A stretch of 64,000 nucleotides of DNA from Burkholderia cepacia (GCF_029962485.1 NZ_CP073637.1:620001-684000), one strand, 5' to 3'. Counted from the first letter of the stretch, positions 21,286 through 31,285 are shown. The notes: generated by a model not told the origin, from the sequence alone. Translations and numbers: made by a program.

Positions 21286-22134
21286 TCAATCCTTCGTGCC
21301 GTCGTCGATCCGGCGGCGCGTGATCGCTTCCTTCGCGCGCCCGACCCGTTCCATCAGCGCGGGGCCGCGCGACAGCGCGACGCCGACCGCGAGGATGTCG
21401 CCGATCGCGAGATGCGACATCCGCGACGTCATCGGCGAGAACACGTCCGTTTCCTCGGCAACGTTCGACGCGAGGCTCACGGTTGCGAGCTTCGCGAGCG
21501 GCGAATGGCTTTGCGTGATCGCGACGACTTTCGCGCCGCACGCGAGCGCGGAGCGCGCGGCGTCGACGATGTCGCGCGTGCGGCCGGTGTTCGAGATTGC
21601 GACGACGACGTCGTGGGGCCCAAGCAGCGCCGACGACATCGAGAACGTGTGCGGGTCCGAATACGCGACACTCGGCACGCCGAGCCGGAAGAACTTGTGC
21701 TGGATGTCCTGCGCGGCGATGCCCGAGCCGCCGGCGCCGTAGAACTCGATGCGCGACGCGTTCGAGAGCAGGGCGATCGCATCGGCGACACTGCCCGCGG
21801 ACAGGCTGTTGCGCACCTCGATCAGTGCGCCGATCGTGCGGTCGAACACCTTGCCGATGATGCCGGGCGCCGGTTCGTCGGGCTCGACGTCGCGGTAGAC
21901 CGACGACACGCCCGGCGCGACGCTCTGCGCAAGCCGGATCTTGAATTCGCGAAAGCCGCTGCAACCGAGCGCCTGGCAGAAGCGCGCGATCGTCGGCTGG
22001 CTGACGCCCGCGCGCGTCGACAGCTCGGTCATCGCGAGGTCGAGCACCTCGCGCGGTGCGGCGAGGATGTAGTCGGCGAGCTTGCGCTCGGACGGGCGCA
22101 GGTCGGCGCGGATCGCTTCAATGCGAGGCAGCAT
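21286..22134 (-). CDS. hexR: RpiR-family regulator HexR
   Basis: A 282-residue regulator: N-terminal HTH of the RpiR type (ELSTRAGVSQPTIARFCQALG at about 40-60) and a C-terminal SIS phosphosugar-binding domain with the motifs YGAGGSGIAAQDIQ and AISNTGRTRDIVDAA. HexR represses Entner-Doudoroff and related sugar genes and is released by 2-keto-3-deoxy-6-phosphogluconate. The gene is divergent from edd, and two sites fitting the HexR consensus lie between them, one 53 bp before hexR itself and one before edd. This makes both autoregulation and control of edd-eda very likely. Confidence 0.93.
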   Translation of the reverse strand: MLPRIEAIRADLRPSERKLADYILAAPREVLDLAMTELSTRAGVSQPTIARFCQALGCSGFREFKIRLAQSVAPGVSSVYRDVEPDEPAPGIIGKVFDRTIGALIEVRNSLSAGSVADAIALLSNASRIEFYGAGGSGIAAQDIQHKFFRLGVPSVAYSDPHTFSMSSALLGPHDVVVAISNTGRTRDIVDAARSALACGAKVVAITQSHSPLAKLATVSLASNVAEETDVFSPMTSRMSHLAIGDILAVGVALSRGPALMERVGRAKEAITRRRIDDGTKD

Positions 22135-22186
22135 GGGACGGCACGTGAAAATCGGGTTCGGATGAGCGAGTGTATCGCAATCGAAT

Positions 22187-22201
22187 TGTAGAAAATCTAC
22201 A
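22187..22201. promoter_or_regulatory. HexR-type operator near hexR
   Basis: TGTAGAAAATCTACA is an inverted repeat TGTAGA-AAA-TCTACA that resembles the published HexR consensus (TGTARTWWWAYTACA form). It lies 53 bp upstream of the hexR start in an AT-richer part of the spacer. Confidence 0.75.
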
Positions 22202-22329
22202 TGAAAATACTAGCATCACCACCACGCTTTTGATGCAACTGCAGCAAGCGTGATTAGGGTTTTTACTAGGTAACGCCTTACTGGTAGCGGGTATAAGGGT
22301 TGCGCGCCGCTCGATCTACATTGCATGCA

Positions 22330-22344
22330 TGTAGTTTTTCTACT
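22330..22344. promoter_or_regulatory. HexR-type operator near edd
   Basis: TGTAGTTTTTCTACT fits the HexR consensus with one end mismatch and lies 84 bp before the edd start. Its left half also pairs with CTACA at 22316-22320, so a longer dyad may be recognised. Confidence 0.7.
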
Positions 22345-22427
22345 AGACTGGCTTCGTTCTGTCGACGCACTCGACCGTCCCCACGATTCCAACCGCCGGT
22401 GTCGGCCGGCATACAGGAGCGCCCAGC

Positions 22428-24284
22428 ATGACGTCGCTGCACCCCACTCTGGCGAAGGTCACCGAACGCGTGATCGCCCGCAGCCAATCGACCCGTTCCG
22501 CCTATCTGCAGCGCATCGACGGCGCGCAGGGCAAGTTCCCGGCGCGCGGCGCGTTGTCATGCGCGAACCTCGCGCACGGCTTCGCGGGCCTCGAGGGCAA
22601 CGACAAGTTCTCGATCAAGGCGATCCGCGAGCCGAACATCGGCATCGTGTCCTCGTACAACGAGATGCTGTCCGCGCATGCGCCGTACAAGGATTTCCCC
22701 GAGATCATCAAGGCGGCCGCGCGCGAGAACGGCGGGGTCGCGCAGTTCGCGGGCGGCGTGCCGGCGATGTGCGACGGCGTCACGCAGGGCAACCCGGGGA
22801 TGGAGTTGTCGCTGTTCTCGCGCGAAGCGATCGCGATGGGCACGGCGATCGCGCTCACGCACAACATGTTCGACGCGGCGCTCTGCCTCGGCATCTGCGA
22901 CAAGATCGTGCCGGGCCTCCTGATCGGCGCGCTGCAGTTCGGCCACCTGCCGACGATCTTCGTGCCGGCCGGCCCGATGACGAGCGGCCTGTCGAACGAC
23001 GACAAGGCGAAGATCCGCCAGCAGTTCGCGACCGGCCAGGTCGGCCGCGACGCGCTGCTCGAAGCCGAATCGGCCGCGTATCACGGCCACGGCACCTGCA
23101 CGTTCTACGGCACCGCGAACAGCAACCAGATGCTGATGGAACTGATGGGGTTGCACCTGCCGGGCTCGGCATTCGTTCATCCGCACACGCCGCTGCGCAC
23201 CGCGCTCACGGCCGAGGCCGCGCGCCGCGTGCTCGACCTGACCGTCGAGCGCGGCCACTACACACCGATCGGCCATGTGATCGACGAGAAGGCGATCGTC
23301 AACGGGATCGTCGCGCTGCTCGCGACGGGCGGCTCGACCAACCACACGCTGCACCTCGTCGCGATCGCGCGCGCGGCCGGCATCCTGATCGACTGGAACG
23401 ACTTCGACGAGCTGTCGGCCGTCGTGCCGCTGCTCGCGAAGATCTACCCGAACGGCAAGGCCGACGTGAACCACTTCCACGCGGCCGGCGGCGTCGCGTT
23501 CCTGGTGCGCAACCTGCTCGAAGGCGGGCTGCTGCACGAGGACGTGACGACGGTCGCCGGCAAGGGTCTGTCGCACTACACGAAGGAGCCGAAGCTGATC
23601 GACGGCAAGCTGACGTGGGTCGACGGCACGGCCGAGAGCCACGACACGAAGGTGCTGCGCGGCATTCGCGACCCGTTCCAGCCGGACGGCGGCCTGCGCC
23701 TGATGCAGGGCCGGCTCGGCCGCGGCGTGATCAAGATTTCGGCGGTTGCGCCCGAGCACCGCAAGGTGACGGCGCCCGCGATCGTGTTCGATTCGCAGGA
23801 AGCCGTGCAGGAAGCGTTCGATCGCGGCGAGCTGAAGCGCGATTTCGTCGCGGTCGTGCGCTTCCAGGGCGCGCGCGCGAACGGGATGCCCGAGCTGCAC
23901 CGTTTGACGCCGCTGCTCGGCGTGCTGCAGGATCAGGGCTTCCACGTCGCGCTGGTCACCGACGGCCGCATGTCGGGTGCGTCGGGCAAGGTGCCGGCCG
24001 TGATCCACGTGTCGCCGGAAGCCTTGCTGGCCGGCCCGCTCGGCAAGGTGAAGACGGGCGATACGCTCGTGATCGACGCGGAAGCCGGCGTGCTCGACAT
24101 CGAGGTCGACGACGCCGAGTGGCACGCGCGCCCGGTCGCGCAGCCGCTGCATCAGGCCGAAAACGAGGTCGGTTTCGGGCGCGAATTGTTCGGCGTGTTC
24201 CGCGCGGCGGCGGCACCGGCCGAGCAGGGCGCATCGGTTTTTGGCGCGCTGGTCGGCGAAACGGCCGTCCACGTCGCCGCATGA
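22428..24284 (+). CDS. edd: 6-phosphogluconate dehydratase
   Basis: A 618-residue enzyme of the Entner-Doudoroff pathway, converting 6-phosphogluconate to 2-keto-3-deoxy-6-phosphogluconate. The IlvD/Edd-family iron-sulfur cysteines are seen in MCDGVTQG (Cys115), GICDKI (Cys157) and [14 protein letters not shown] (Cys224). The C-terminal [10 protein letters not shown] and HVSPEA stretches are characteristic of the family. A CAGGAG ribosome site precedes the ATG. The aldolase gene eda follows 19 bp later. Expression is probably controlled by HexR from the site at 22330. Confidence 0.98.
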   Translation: MTSLHPTLAKVTERVIARSQSTRSAYLQRIDGAQGKFPARGALSCANLAHGFAGLEGNDKFSIKAIREPNIGIVSSYNEMLSAHAPYKDFPEIIKAAARENGGVAQFAGGVPAMCDGVTQGNPGMELSLFSREAIAMGTAIALTHNMFDAALCLGICDKIVPGLLIGALQFGHLPTIFVPAGPMTSGLSNDDKAKIRQQFATGQVGRDALLEAESAAYHGHGTCTFYGTANSNQMLMELMGLHLPGSAFVHPHTPLRTALTAEAARRVLDLTVERGHYTPIGHVIDEKAIVNGIVALLATGGSTNHTLHLVAIARAAGILIDWNDFDELSAVVPLLAKIYPNGKADVNHFHAAGGVAFLVRNLLEGGLLHEDVTTVAGKGLSHYTKEPKLIDGKLTWVDGTAESHDTKVLRGIRDPFQPDGGLRLMQGRLGRGVIKISAVAPEHRKVTAPAIVFDSQEAVQEAFDRGELKRDFVAVVRFQGARANGMPELHRLTPLLGVLQDQGFHVALVTDGRMSGASGKVPAVIHVSPEALLAGPLGKVKTGDTLVIDAEAGVLDIEVDDAEWHARPVAQPLHQAENEVGFGRELFGVFRAAAAPAEQGASVFGALVGETAVHVAA

Positions 24285-24303
24285 ATTTCAAGGAGCCAAT
24301 TCA

Positions 24304-24930
24304 ATGAAGACGATTGCTGAAATCGTGAAGCTGGGCCCGGTCATTCCGGTGCTCGCATTCGACTCGGTCGAGCAGGGCGAAAACGTGTCGCGTGCGTTGC
24401 ACGCGGGCGGCGTGAAGGTGCTCGAGATCACGCTGCGCACGCCGGCCGGACTGGAGGCGATCCAGCGCGCGAGCCAGCTCGCGGACGACATCGTCGTCGG
24501 CGTCGGCACGATCACGAAGCCCGAGCACTGCGCGCAGGCGAAGCGCGCGGGCGCGAAGTTCGGCGTGTCGCCGGGCCTGACGAAGGAGCTGCACCTCGCG
24601 TCGCTCGACGCGGGCCTGCCGCTGCTGCCGGGCGTGATGACGCCGAGCGACATCATCCAGGCGCTCGAATTCGGCTACGAGATCGTGAAGTTCTTCCCCG
24701 CGCAGCAGGCGGGCGGCGTGCCGATGCTGCAGGCGTTCCACGGCCCGTTCCCGGCGCTGAAGTTCTGCCCGACCGGCGGCATCACGGTCGACACCGCGCC
24801 GAATTTCCTGAAACTGCCGAACGTCGTGTGCGTCGGCGGCTCGTGGCTCACGCCGAAGGCCGCGCTCGCCGCGCAGGACTGGGCCGAAGTCACGCGCCTC
24901 GCGCAAGCCGCGAGCCAGCTTCCCCGCTAA
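24304..24930 (+). CDS. eda: KDPG aldolase (bifunctional 4-hydroxy-2-oxoglutarate aldolase)
   Basis: A 208-residue class I aldolase that cleaves 2-keto-3-deoxy-6-phosphogluconate to pyruvate and glyceraldehyde 3-phosphate. Active-site residues are visible: Glu41 and Arg45 in EITLRTP, the GVGTI strand, and the Schiff-base Lys129 in EIVKFFPA. The start at 24304 follows an AAGGAGCC ribosome site. It is the second gene of edd-eda and is followed by a strong terminator, so the gluconate permease gene downstream has its own promoter region. Confidence 0.98.
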   Translation: MKTIAEIVKLGPVIPVLAFDSVEQGENVSRALHAGGVKVLEITLRTPAGLEAIQRASQLADDIVVGVGTITKPEHCAQAKRAGAKFGVSPGLTKELHLASLDAGLPLLPGVMTPSDIIQALEFGYEIVKFFPAQQAGGVPMLQAFHGPFPALKFCPTGGITVDTAPNFLKLPNVVCVGGSWLTPKAALAAQDWAEVTRLAQAASQLPR

Positions 24931-24953
24931 TACTTGTATGAAATGAAGAATCG

Positions 24954-24998
24954 ACCCTCGGGAGCAAGCGCTTAGTGCTTGTTTTACCGAGGGTTTTT
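24954..24998 (+). terminator. Terminator of edd-eda
   Basis: ACCCTCGG at 24954-24961 pairs with CCGAGGGT at 24987-24994 followed by five T; inside the loop a second hairpin CAAGC/GCTTG is nested. The plus-strand T-run fits ending eda transcription. Confidence 0.88.
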
Positions 24999-25001
24999 GC
25001 T

Positions 25002-25019
25002 GATGGAACCGGTTCTATC
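25002..25019. promoter_or_regulatory. LacI-family-type operator before the gluconate permease gene
   Basis: GATGGAACCGGTTCTATC is an 18-bp dyad, imperfect only at one base pair, with the central CCGG-like core typical of LacI-family sites such as that of the gluconate repressor GntR of E. coli. It lies 131 bp before the permease start. No LacI-family gene is in this window. Confidence 0.6.
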
Positions 25020-25149
25020 CGCAGGCCGTAAAGATAAGTAAAATTCAGCGTCCTGACGGGGTGGGTACCCCCCGTGTTTCGGAGACCTGCATAGCCGGGC
25101 ATACTCGCAACAACTCGCCCGGTTCGAACAATTCTAGGAGGAGTGCCAC

Positions 25150-26511
25150 ATGGGGGCTGTTCAAGGCAGCATGCTGCTCGTATTCACGCTGATCGCGATT
25201 GCCGCGCTGATCCTGATGATCGCGCGCTTCAAGATCTACCCGTTCCTGGTGCTGATCATCGTTTCGCTCGGCCTCGGTCTCGTCGTCGGCATGCCGATGG
25301 ACAAGATCGTCAAGTCGTTCGAGGCGGGCACCGGCGGCACGCTCGGCCACATTGCGATCGTCGTCGGCCTCGGCACGATGCTCGGCAAGATGATGGCCGA
25401 ATCGGGCGGCGCCGAACGGATCGCGACCACGCTGATCGACTGGTTCGGTGAAAAGAACATCCACTGGGCGATGATGTTCGTCGCGATCATCGTCGGCCTG
25501 CCGGTGTTCTTCGAAGTCGGCTTCGTGCTGCTGATCCCGATCGCGTTCAACGTCGCGAAGCGCACCGGCAAGTCGCTGCTCGTCGTCGGCCTGCCGATGG
25601 TGGCCGGCCTGTCCGTCGTGCACGGGCTGATCCCGCCGCACCCGGCCGCGCTGCTGGCCGTCCAGCAATACGGCGCCGATATCGGCAAGACGATCGCGTT
25701 TGGCCTGCTCGTCGGCGTGCCGACCGCGATCATCGCGGGCCCGCTGTTCGCGCTGACGATCTCGAAGTTCGTGAAGCTGCCGGAAAACAACCCGCTTGCC
25801 GCGCAATTCGTCGATTCGCGCACGGATGGCAGCAAGCGCGAACTGCCGAGCTTCGGCATCACGCTGTTCACGATCCTGCTGCCCGTCGCGCTGATGCTCG
25901 TCGGCAGCTGGGCCGACCTGCTGTTCACGCCGAAGTCGCTGCCGAACAACCTGCTGCGCTTCGCCGGCAACTCGGATGTCGCGCTGCTGATCGCCGTGCT
26001 CGTGAGCTTCTTCACGTTCGGCAAGCTGCAGGGCTTCAACCGCGACCAGATCCAGAAGTTCTGCAGCGAGTGCCTGGCACCGATCGCCGGGATCACGCTG
26101 ATCGTCGGCGCGGGCGGCGGCTTCGGCGGCGTCCTGCGCGACAGCGGGATCTCGCAGCAGATCGTCGAGACCGCGAAGCACGCGCATCTGTCGCCGCTGC
26201 TGCTCGGCTGGTTCGTCGCGGCGCTGATGCGTCTCGCGACGGGTTCGGCGACGGTCGCGATGACGACGGCCTGCGGCATCGTCGCGCCGATCGCGGCGGC
26301 GGCCGGCACGACGGTCAGCCCGGAGCTGCTGGTGCTCGCCACGGGCTCGGGCTCGCTGATCTTCTCGCACGTGAACGACGGCGGCTTCTGGCTGATCAAG
26401 GAATACTTCGGGATGACGGTCGGTCAGACGTTCAAGACCTGGTCGTTGCTCGAAACCATCATCTCGGTGCTTGGCCTGGGCTTCACGCTGCTGCTGAGCA
26501 TGGTTCTGTAA
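25150..26511 (+). CDS. gntT: Gluconate:H+ symporter, GntP family
   Basis: A 453-residue inner-membrane permease with about 12-14 hydrophobic segments. GntP-family signatures are present: GLGTMLGKMMAESGGAERIA, the GLPVFFEVGFVLLIPI stretch, HGLIPPHPAALLA and HVNDGGFWLIKEYF near the end. It imports gluconate. An AGGAGG ribosome site precedes the ATG. The gluconokinase gene follows 13 bp later, so uptake and phosphorylation are coupled. The control region upstream contains a LacI-type dyad and a GC-rich hairpin (ACGGGG/CCCCGT at 25056-25075). The paralogue name (gntT, gntU, gntP) cannot be decided from sequence alone. Confidence 0.94.
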   Translation: MGAVQGSMLLVFTLIAIAALILMIARFKIYPFLVLIIVSLGLGLVVGMPMDKIVKSFEAGTGGTLGHIAIVVGLGTMLGKMMAESGGAERIATTLIDWFGEKNIHWAMMFVAIIVGLPVFFEVGFVLLIPIAFNVAKRTGKSLLVVGLPMVAGLSVVHGLIPPHPAALLAVQQYGADIGKTIAFGLLVGVPTAIIAGPLFALTISKFVKLPENNPLAAQFVDSRTDGSKRELPSFGITLFTILLPVALMLVGSWADLLFTPKSLPNNLLRFAGNSDVALLIAVLVSFFTFGKLQGFNRDQIQKFCSECLAPIAGITLIVGAGGGFGGVLRDSGISQQIVETAKHAHLSPLLLGWFVAALMRLATGSATVAMTTACGIVAPIAAAAGTTVSPELLVLATGSGSLIFSHVNDGGFWLIKEYFGMTVGQTFKTWSLLETIISVLGLGFTLLLSMVL

Positions 26512-26524
26512 CAAGGGGTAGGCA

Positions 26525-27028
26525 ATGATTCTGATCGCAATGGGCGTGTCGGGCGCGGGCAAGTCGCTGATTGGCGAAATGCTGGCGGAACGCCTGTCGT
26601 GCAGCTATACCGACGGCGACGCGTTTCACAGCGCGGCGAACAAGGAGAAGATGCATCACGGCATTCCGCTGACCGACGACGACCGCTGGCCGTGGCTGCG
26701 CACGATCCGCGAGGCCATCGAGGAAAAGCAGCGCGCCGGCGAGACGGCCGTGTTCACGTGCTCGTCGCTGAAGCGGTCGTACCGCGACGTGCTGCGCGGG
26801 TCCGACACCGACGTGCGGTTCGTGTATCTGAAGGGTTCGTTCGAGGTGTTGCACGAGCGCCTGAAGAGCCGCACCGGCCATTTCTTCGATCCGTCGCTGC
26901 TGAAAAGCCAGCTTGACACGCTCGAGGAGCCGGGCCCGGACGAAGCGATCGAGGTCAGCATCGAGCTGACGCCCGAACAGATCGTCGATCAGGTCATGCT
27001 GAAGATCGGCATCGCGCAGCAGCACTGA
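26525..27028 (+). CDS. gntK: Gluconokinase
   Basis: A 167-residue P-loop kinase that phosphorylates gluconate to 6-phosphogluconate with ATP. The Walker A motif GVSGAGKS is at residues 7-14; the family segments DGDAFHSAANKEKM, PLTDDDRWPWL and CSSLKRSYRD follow. Length is normal for the thermoresistant GntK type. It stands directly after the gluconate permease gene and supplies substrate for the dehydratase and aldolase encoded just upstream. It could also serve the idonate/ketogluconate operon at the left end of the window, which has no kinase. Confidence 0.97.
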   Translation: MILIAMGVSGAGKSLIGEMLAERLSCSYTDGDAFHSAANKEKMHHGIPLTDDDRWPWLRTIREAIEEKQRAGETAVFTCSSLKRSYRDVLRGSDTDVRFVYLKGSFEVLHERLKSRTGHFFDPSLLKSQLDTLEEPGPDEAIEVSIELTPEQIVDQVMLKIGIAQQH

Positions 27029-27052
27029 GCGCGGTTCGCGGCAATCTTCATG

Positions 27053-27081
27053 GAAAAGGCGCCCTTCGGGGCGCCTTTTTC
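27053..27081. terminator. Bidirectional terminator between gntK and the TetR gene
   Basis: AAAAGGCGCC and GGCGCCTTTT arms flank a CTTCGGG-type stable loop, with A-run and T-run on opposite sides. It fits both convergent genes. Confidence 0.9.
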
Positions 27082-27101
27082 GTTGGTGGCTCGCGAGCCG
27101 G

Positions 27102-27749
27102 TCAGGCCGTGGGCGCCTGCTTCGCGATGCCGTCGAGCAGCACGTCGACCATCGTGTCGTGCACGGCCGCCGGATCGAGCTGCGCGTAGAGCGGGGCGGC
27201 CGACCTGACGAGCGGATGCTCGGTATCCGACAGCGCTTCCATTTCCGCGAGCTCGACATCGTTCGCTGGCCGCGTAAGGCCTCCGGCCTCTGCGGCGGCA
27301 AGCCCGATCACGCTCGCATACCAGCCGACGCATACCGCCGGCAGCGCCGCGCGCGGGATGCCGGCGTCGGCCAGCGCGCGATGCACGGCCTCGATGTGCG
27401 CGAGATCGGCCGGCCCGGTGCTCATGTGGCGCTGCAGGAGTGCGAACGCGGCCGGGTAGCGCAGCGCGAGCGCGCGGTACTGCCGCGCGAGGTCGCGCAG
27501 CCGCTCGCGCCACGGCAGCGACGGGTCGACCGGCACGAGCGAGCGCGACAGCGCGTTCGCGATCGCGCGGCTCAGGCCTTCCTTCGACTTGAAGTGGTAC
27601 AGCACGCTCATCGGGTCGCAGCCGACCGACTGCGCGAGCTTGCGCACGCTGAACGCGGCTTCGCCGACGTCTTCGAGCAGCGTGAGCGCGGCCGCGACGA
27701 TGGCCTCCTTGTCGAGGCCGCGCGGGCCCTGGGCGGGTTTGTCTTTCAT
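27102..27749 (-). CDS. TetR-family transcriptional regulator
   Basis: A 215-residue regulator. The N-terminal HTH spans about residues 15-60 (AALTLLEDVGEAAFSVRKLA, then VLYHFKSKEGLSRAI, the usual TetR recognition-helix ending). The C-terminal half is helical with no recognisable ligand motif and resembles the TetR_C_33-like tetracycline-repressor group. A perfect 17-bp palindrome lies 54 bp upstream of its start, the likely autoregulatory operator. The divergent neighbour is a FAD oxidoreductase 588 bp away, but a large inverted-repeat element separates them, so the regulated gene is uncertain. Confidence 0.88.
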   Translation of the reverse strand: MKDKPAQGPRGLDKEAIVAAALTLLEDVGEAAFSVRKLAQSVGCDPMSVLYHFKSKEGLSRAIANALSRSLVPVDPSLPWRERLRDLARQYRALALRYPAAFALLQRHMSTGPADLAHIEAVHRALADAGIPRAALPAVCVGWYASVIGLAAAEAGGLTRPANDVELAEMEALSDTEHPLVRSAAPLYAQLDPAAVHDTMVDVLLDGIAKQAPTA

Positions 27750-27802
27750 CGATCCGGGCTGGCGTGCCGGTGCGGTACCGGCTGTAAACTTGACGAAAGC
27801 TT

Positions 27803-27819
27803 ATTCTACACTGTAGAAT
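27803..27819. promoter_or_regulatory. Palindromic operator upstream of the TetR gene
   Basis: ATTCTACA-C-TGTAGAAT is a perfect 17-bp palindrome. A related inverted repeat ATTTCT/AGAAAT at 27821-27839 carries another TGTAGAA half-site right beside it. Size and symmetry fit a TetR-family operator. Confidence 0.65.
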
Positions 27820-28004
27820 TATTTCTGCGGTGTAGAAATTGGGTGTCCCGGCACCTTTCAATACGTGCTTTCGCACAGTCCGGGATTCAGGCGGCACGAG
27901 CGTGCCCGCCGTCAACACGGGCCATCGCGCCCCTTTTCTCGTTGACACCCATGTGGAACCGGCTGCCCCACCCGCGAAGCCAGAAGGCTCTTCGACAGGC
28001 GGCC

Positions 28005-28321
28005 TGGGGCCTGCTCACGCTAATAACGGGCTTGCGCTGGCCACCAGAAGGGCCGAGCGCAAGGACTGCGACGAAGCGAATACTCGACGTATTCGCAAGG
28101 AGCATGACGCAGCGATCGGCCCTTCTGGTGGCCAGCCCCACGAATGATTTTTTCAAACAGGGGAACGTGCCTTGCCGGCCGTATTGCGGCGTCGATCGTT
28201 GCTTGTCCCCCAAGGGGACTTCCTTCGGGGCGTTTGGCTTGACCAAACGGCGCTCCTCACTCCTTGCACTCCGGCCGGCAAGGCACGTTCGCAAGCCCGT
28301 TATTAGCGTGAGCAGGCCCCA
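28005..28321. repeat. Compound inverted-repeat element with three-way-junction geometry
   Basis: The outer arms 28005-28036 and 28290-28321 are perfect 32-bp complements. Inside them lie two further hairpins that abut the outer stem by a single base: arms 28036-28056 with 28116-28136 (21 bp), and arms 28163-28181 with 28272-28290 (19 bp), joined by a 26-base linker containing six T. Each inner hairpin holds smaller ones: GCGAATAC/GTATTCGC (28076-28096), GTCCCC/GGGGAC (28205-28219) and CGTTTGG/CCAAACG (28231-28249). No transposase gene and no convincing target duplication were seen. It may be a non-autonomous mobile repeat, a structured RNA, or both. Confidence 0.85.
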
Positions 28322-28337
28322 CCATGCAAGTGCAATC

Positions 28338-29759
28338 ATGACTTTCAACAATCAACCCCTGATCCAGGGCGAATCGCGTTTCGAACAAACGCAACTGAAC
28401 ATCGAAAAAGACAACTGGAACTGGTGCGATCCGGCCCGCTACGACGGCGAGCGCCCGGCGAACTGGTACGAGGCGTCGTTATCGCGCCATGGAAACACCG
28501 CGCCGCTCGCGCACGATGCCGTGTGCGACGTGCTCGTGATCGGCGCGGGGCTGCTCGGCGCATCGGCCGCGCTGCATCTCGCGGAAGCGGGCGTCGACAC
28601 GATCCTCGTCGACAAGCACCACGTCGGCTCGGCCGCGTCGGGCCGCAACGGCGGGCAACTGACGCCCGGCCTCGCGCGCTGGGAAGCGGCCGACATGATC
28701 GACCACCTGTCGCACGACGACGCGAAACGGCTGTGGCGCTTCGCGTCGACCGAGTCGATGGACCTGATCGATGCGATCGGCGCACGTTACGCGCTCGAAC
28801 TCGACCGCAAGCGCGGCCACATCACGGCGGCGGTTCACCCGGGCCACATGAGCGCACTGCTCGACGGCGCGGATGCGCGCCGCCATCTCGGCGACGCGGG
28901 CGTGACGCTCGTCGGCCGCCACCAGTTGCATGACGACTACGTGCGCTCGGGGCTTTACCACGGCGCGGCGATCGATGCGATCGGCGGGCAGATCCATCCG
29001 CTCGCGCTGGTGCGCGGCCTCGTGCACGGTTTCCGGTTGAACGGCGGCGCGCTGTTCGAGGGCACCGAGGTGCTCGAGCTCGACGAGACGCCCGCGGGCG
29101 TCGTCGCGACGACGCCGGGCGGCACCATCACCGCGCGCAAGGGTGTCGTGCTCGCGCTGCACAACACGACGTTCCGGCTGCTCGACGACGGTGCGGCAAC
29201 CACGGTGCCGTTCTTCACGTACGTGAGCGTGACGGCGCCGCTCGATGTCGATGTCGCGACGCTGATGCCGGCCGGCATGCCCGTGTACGACACGCAGTTC
29301 CAGATCGACTACTACCGGCCGGTGCGCGGCAACCGCCTGCTGTTCGGCGGGCAGGGCACCGGCACCTGCTGGGCGCAGCCCGACGTCAACGCGTATCTGC
29401 TGACCCGGCTGAACACGGTGTTTCCGCAGGTCGACGGCAGCTTCGCGCTCGACTACTGCTGGAGCGGCGTCAGCGATTTCACGCTGAACGGCGCCACCGA
29501 CAGCCGCAAGACCGACGGCCGCGTGCCGATGTACATGGTGCAAGGCTGGAGCGGCCATGGCGTCGCGCAGACGGTGCGGATCGGCAAGGCGATCTGCGAC
29601 GATTTCGTCGGCCGAAATGACGACTTCTCGATGCTCACGGGCATCGATCACCGTGCGATTCCGCTCGGCCGGCAGTTGTCGCCGATCGCGATTCCGGCCG
29701 CGAAGGCCGCGATGAGCGTGATGAGCGCGCTCAACCCGGGGCGGATGATTTCGTTCTGA
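28338..29759 (+). CDS. FAD-dependent oxidoreductase (DAO family, PuuB-like)
   Basis: A 473-residue flavoenzyme. The FAD dinucleotide loop is GAGLLG at 69-74, followed by a conserved Glu/Asp-type strand end and the GRNGGQL motif near residue 103. A C-terminal GWSGHGVAQT motif closes the flavin site. The sequence resembles gamma-glutamylputrescine oxidases and other glycine/D-amino-acid-oxidase relatives, which oxidise amines or amino acids to aldehydes or keto acids. Start 28338 gives MTFNNQPLIQGES; no Shine-Dalgarno sequence is evident because the inverted-repeat element ends only 16 bp upstream. A terminator follows. The substrate is not determinable here. Confidence 0.87.
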   Translation: MTFNNQPLIQGESRFEQTQLNIEKDNWNWCDPARYDGERPANWYEASLSRHGNTAPLAHDAVCDVLVIGAGLLGASAALHLAEAGVDTILVDKHHVGSAASGRNGGQLTPGLARWEAADMIDHLSHDDAKRLWRFASTESMDLIDAIGARYALELDRKRGHITAAVHPGHMSALLDGADARRHLGDAGVTLVGRHQLHDDYVRSGLYHGAAIDAIGGQIHPLALVRGLVHGFRLNGGALFEGTEVLELDETPAGVVATTPGGTITARKGVVLALHNTTFRLLDDGAATTVPFFTYVSVTAPLDVDVATLMPAGMPVYDTQFQIDYYRPVRGNRLLFGGQGTGTCWAQPDVNAYLLTRLNTVFPQVDGSFALDYCWSGVSDFTLNGATDSRKTDGRVPMYMVQGWSGHGVAQTVRIGKAICDDFVGRNDDFSMLTGIDHRAIPLGRQLSPIAIPAAKAAMSVMSALNPGRMISF

Positions 29760-29787
29760 CCTTCCGGCCGCAGGCGAACCGCCAATG

Positions 29788-29826
29788 AAAAAAGCCCGAT
29801 GCGATTGCTCGCATCGGGCTTTTTTT
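29788..29826. terminator. Bidirectional terminator between FAD oxidoreductase and purB
   Basis: AAAAAAGCCCGATGCG pairs with CGCATCGGGCTTTTTT across a six-base loop, with A- and T-runs on either side; it fits both convergent genes. Confidence 0.93.
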
Positions 29827-29845
29827 CGTCCGGCGACGGCGGTGC

Positions 29846-31285
<1,440 letters not shown>

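Noticed and set aside
28003..28323. Target-site duplication around the inverted-repeat element
   Set aside because: Only CC is shared directly at both edges, too short to count as evidence of transposition.
27159..28337. Plus-strand frame running into the FAD oxidoreductase, giving an 866-residue protein
   Set aside because: The upstream part is antisense to the TetR gene and the repeat element; homology begins at the ATG at 28338.
27887..28351. 154-codon minus-strand frame through the inverted-repeat element
   Set aside because: It consists of the element's complementary arms (GLLTLITGLR and its mirror KPVISVSRP read from both arms), so it is a by-product of the repeat and not a gene.
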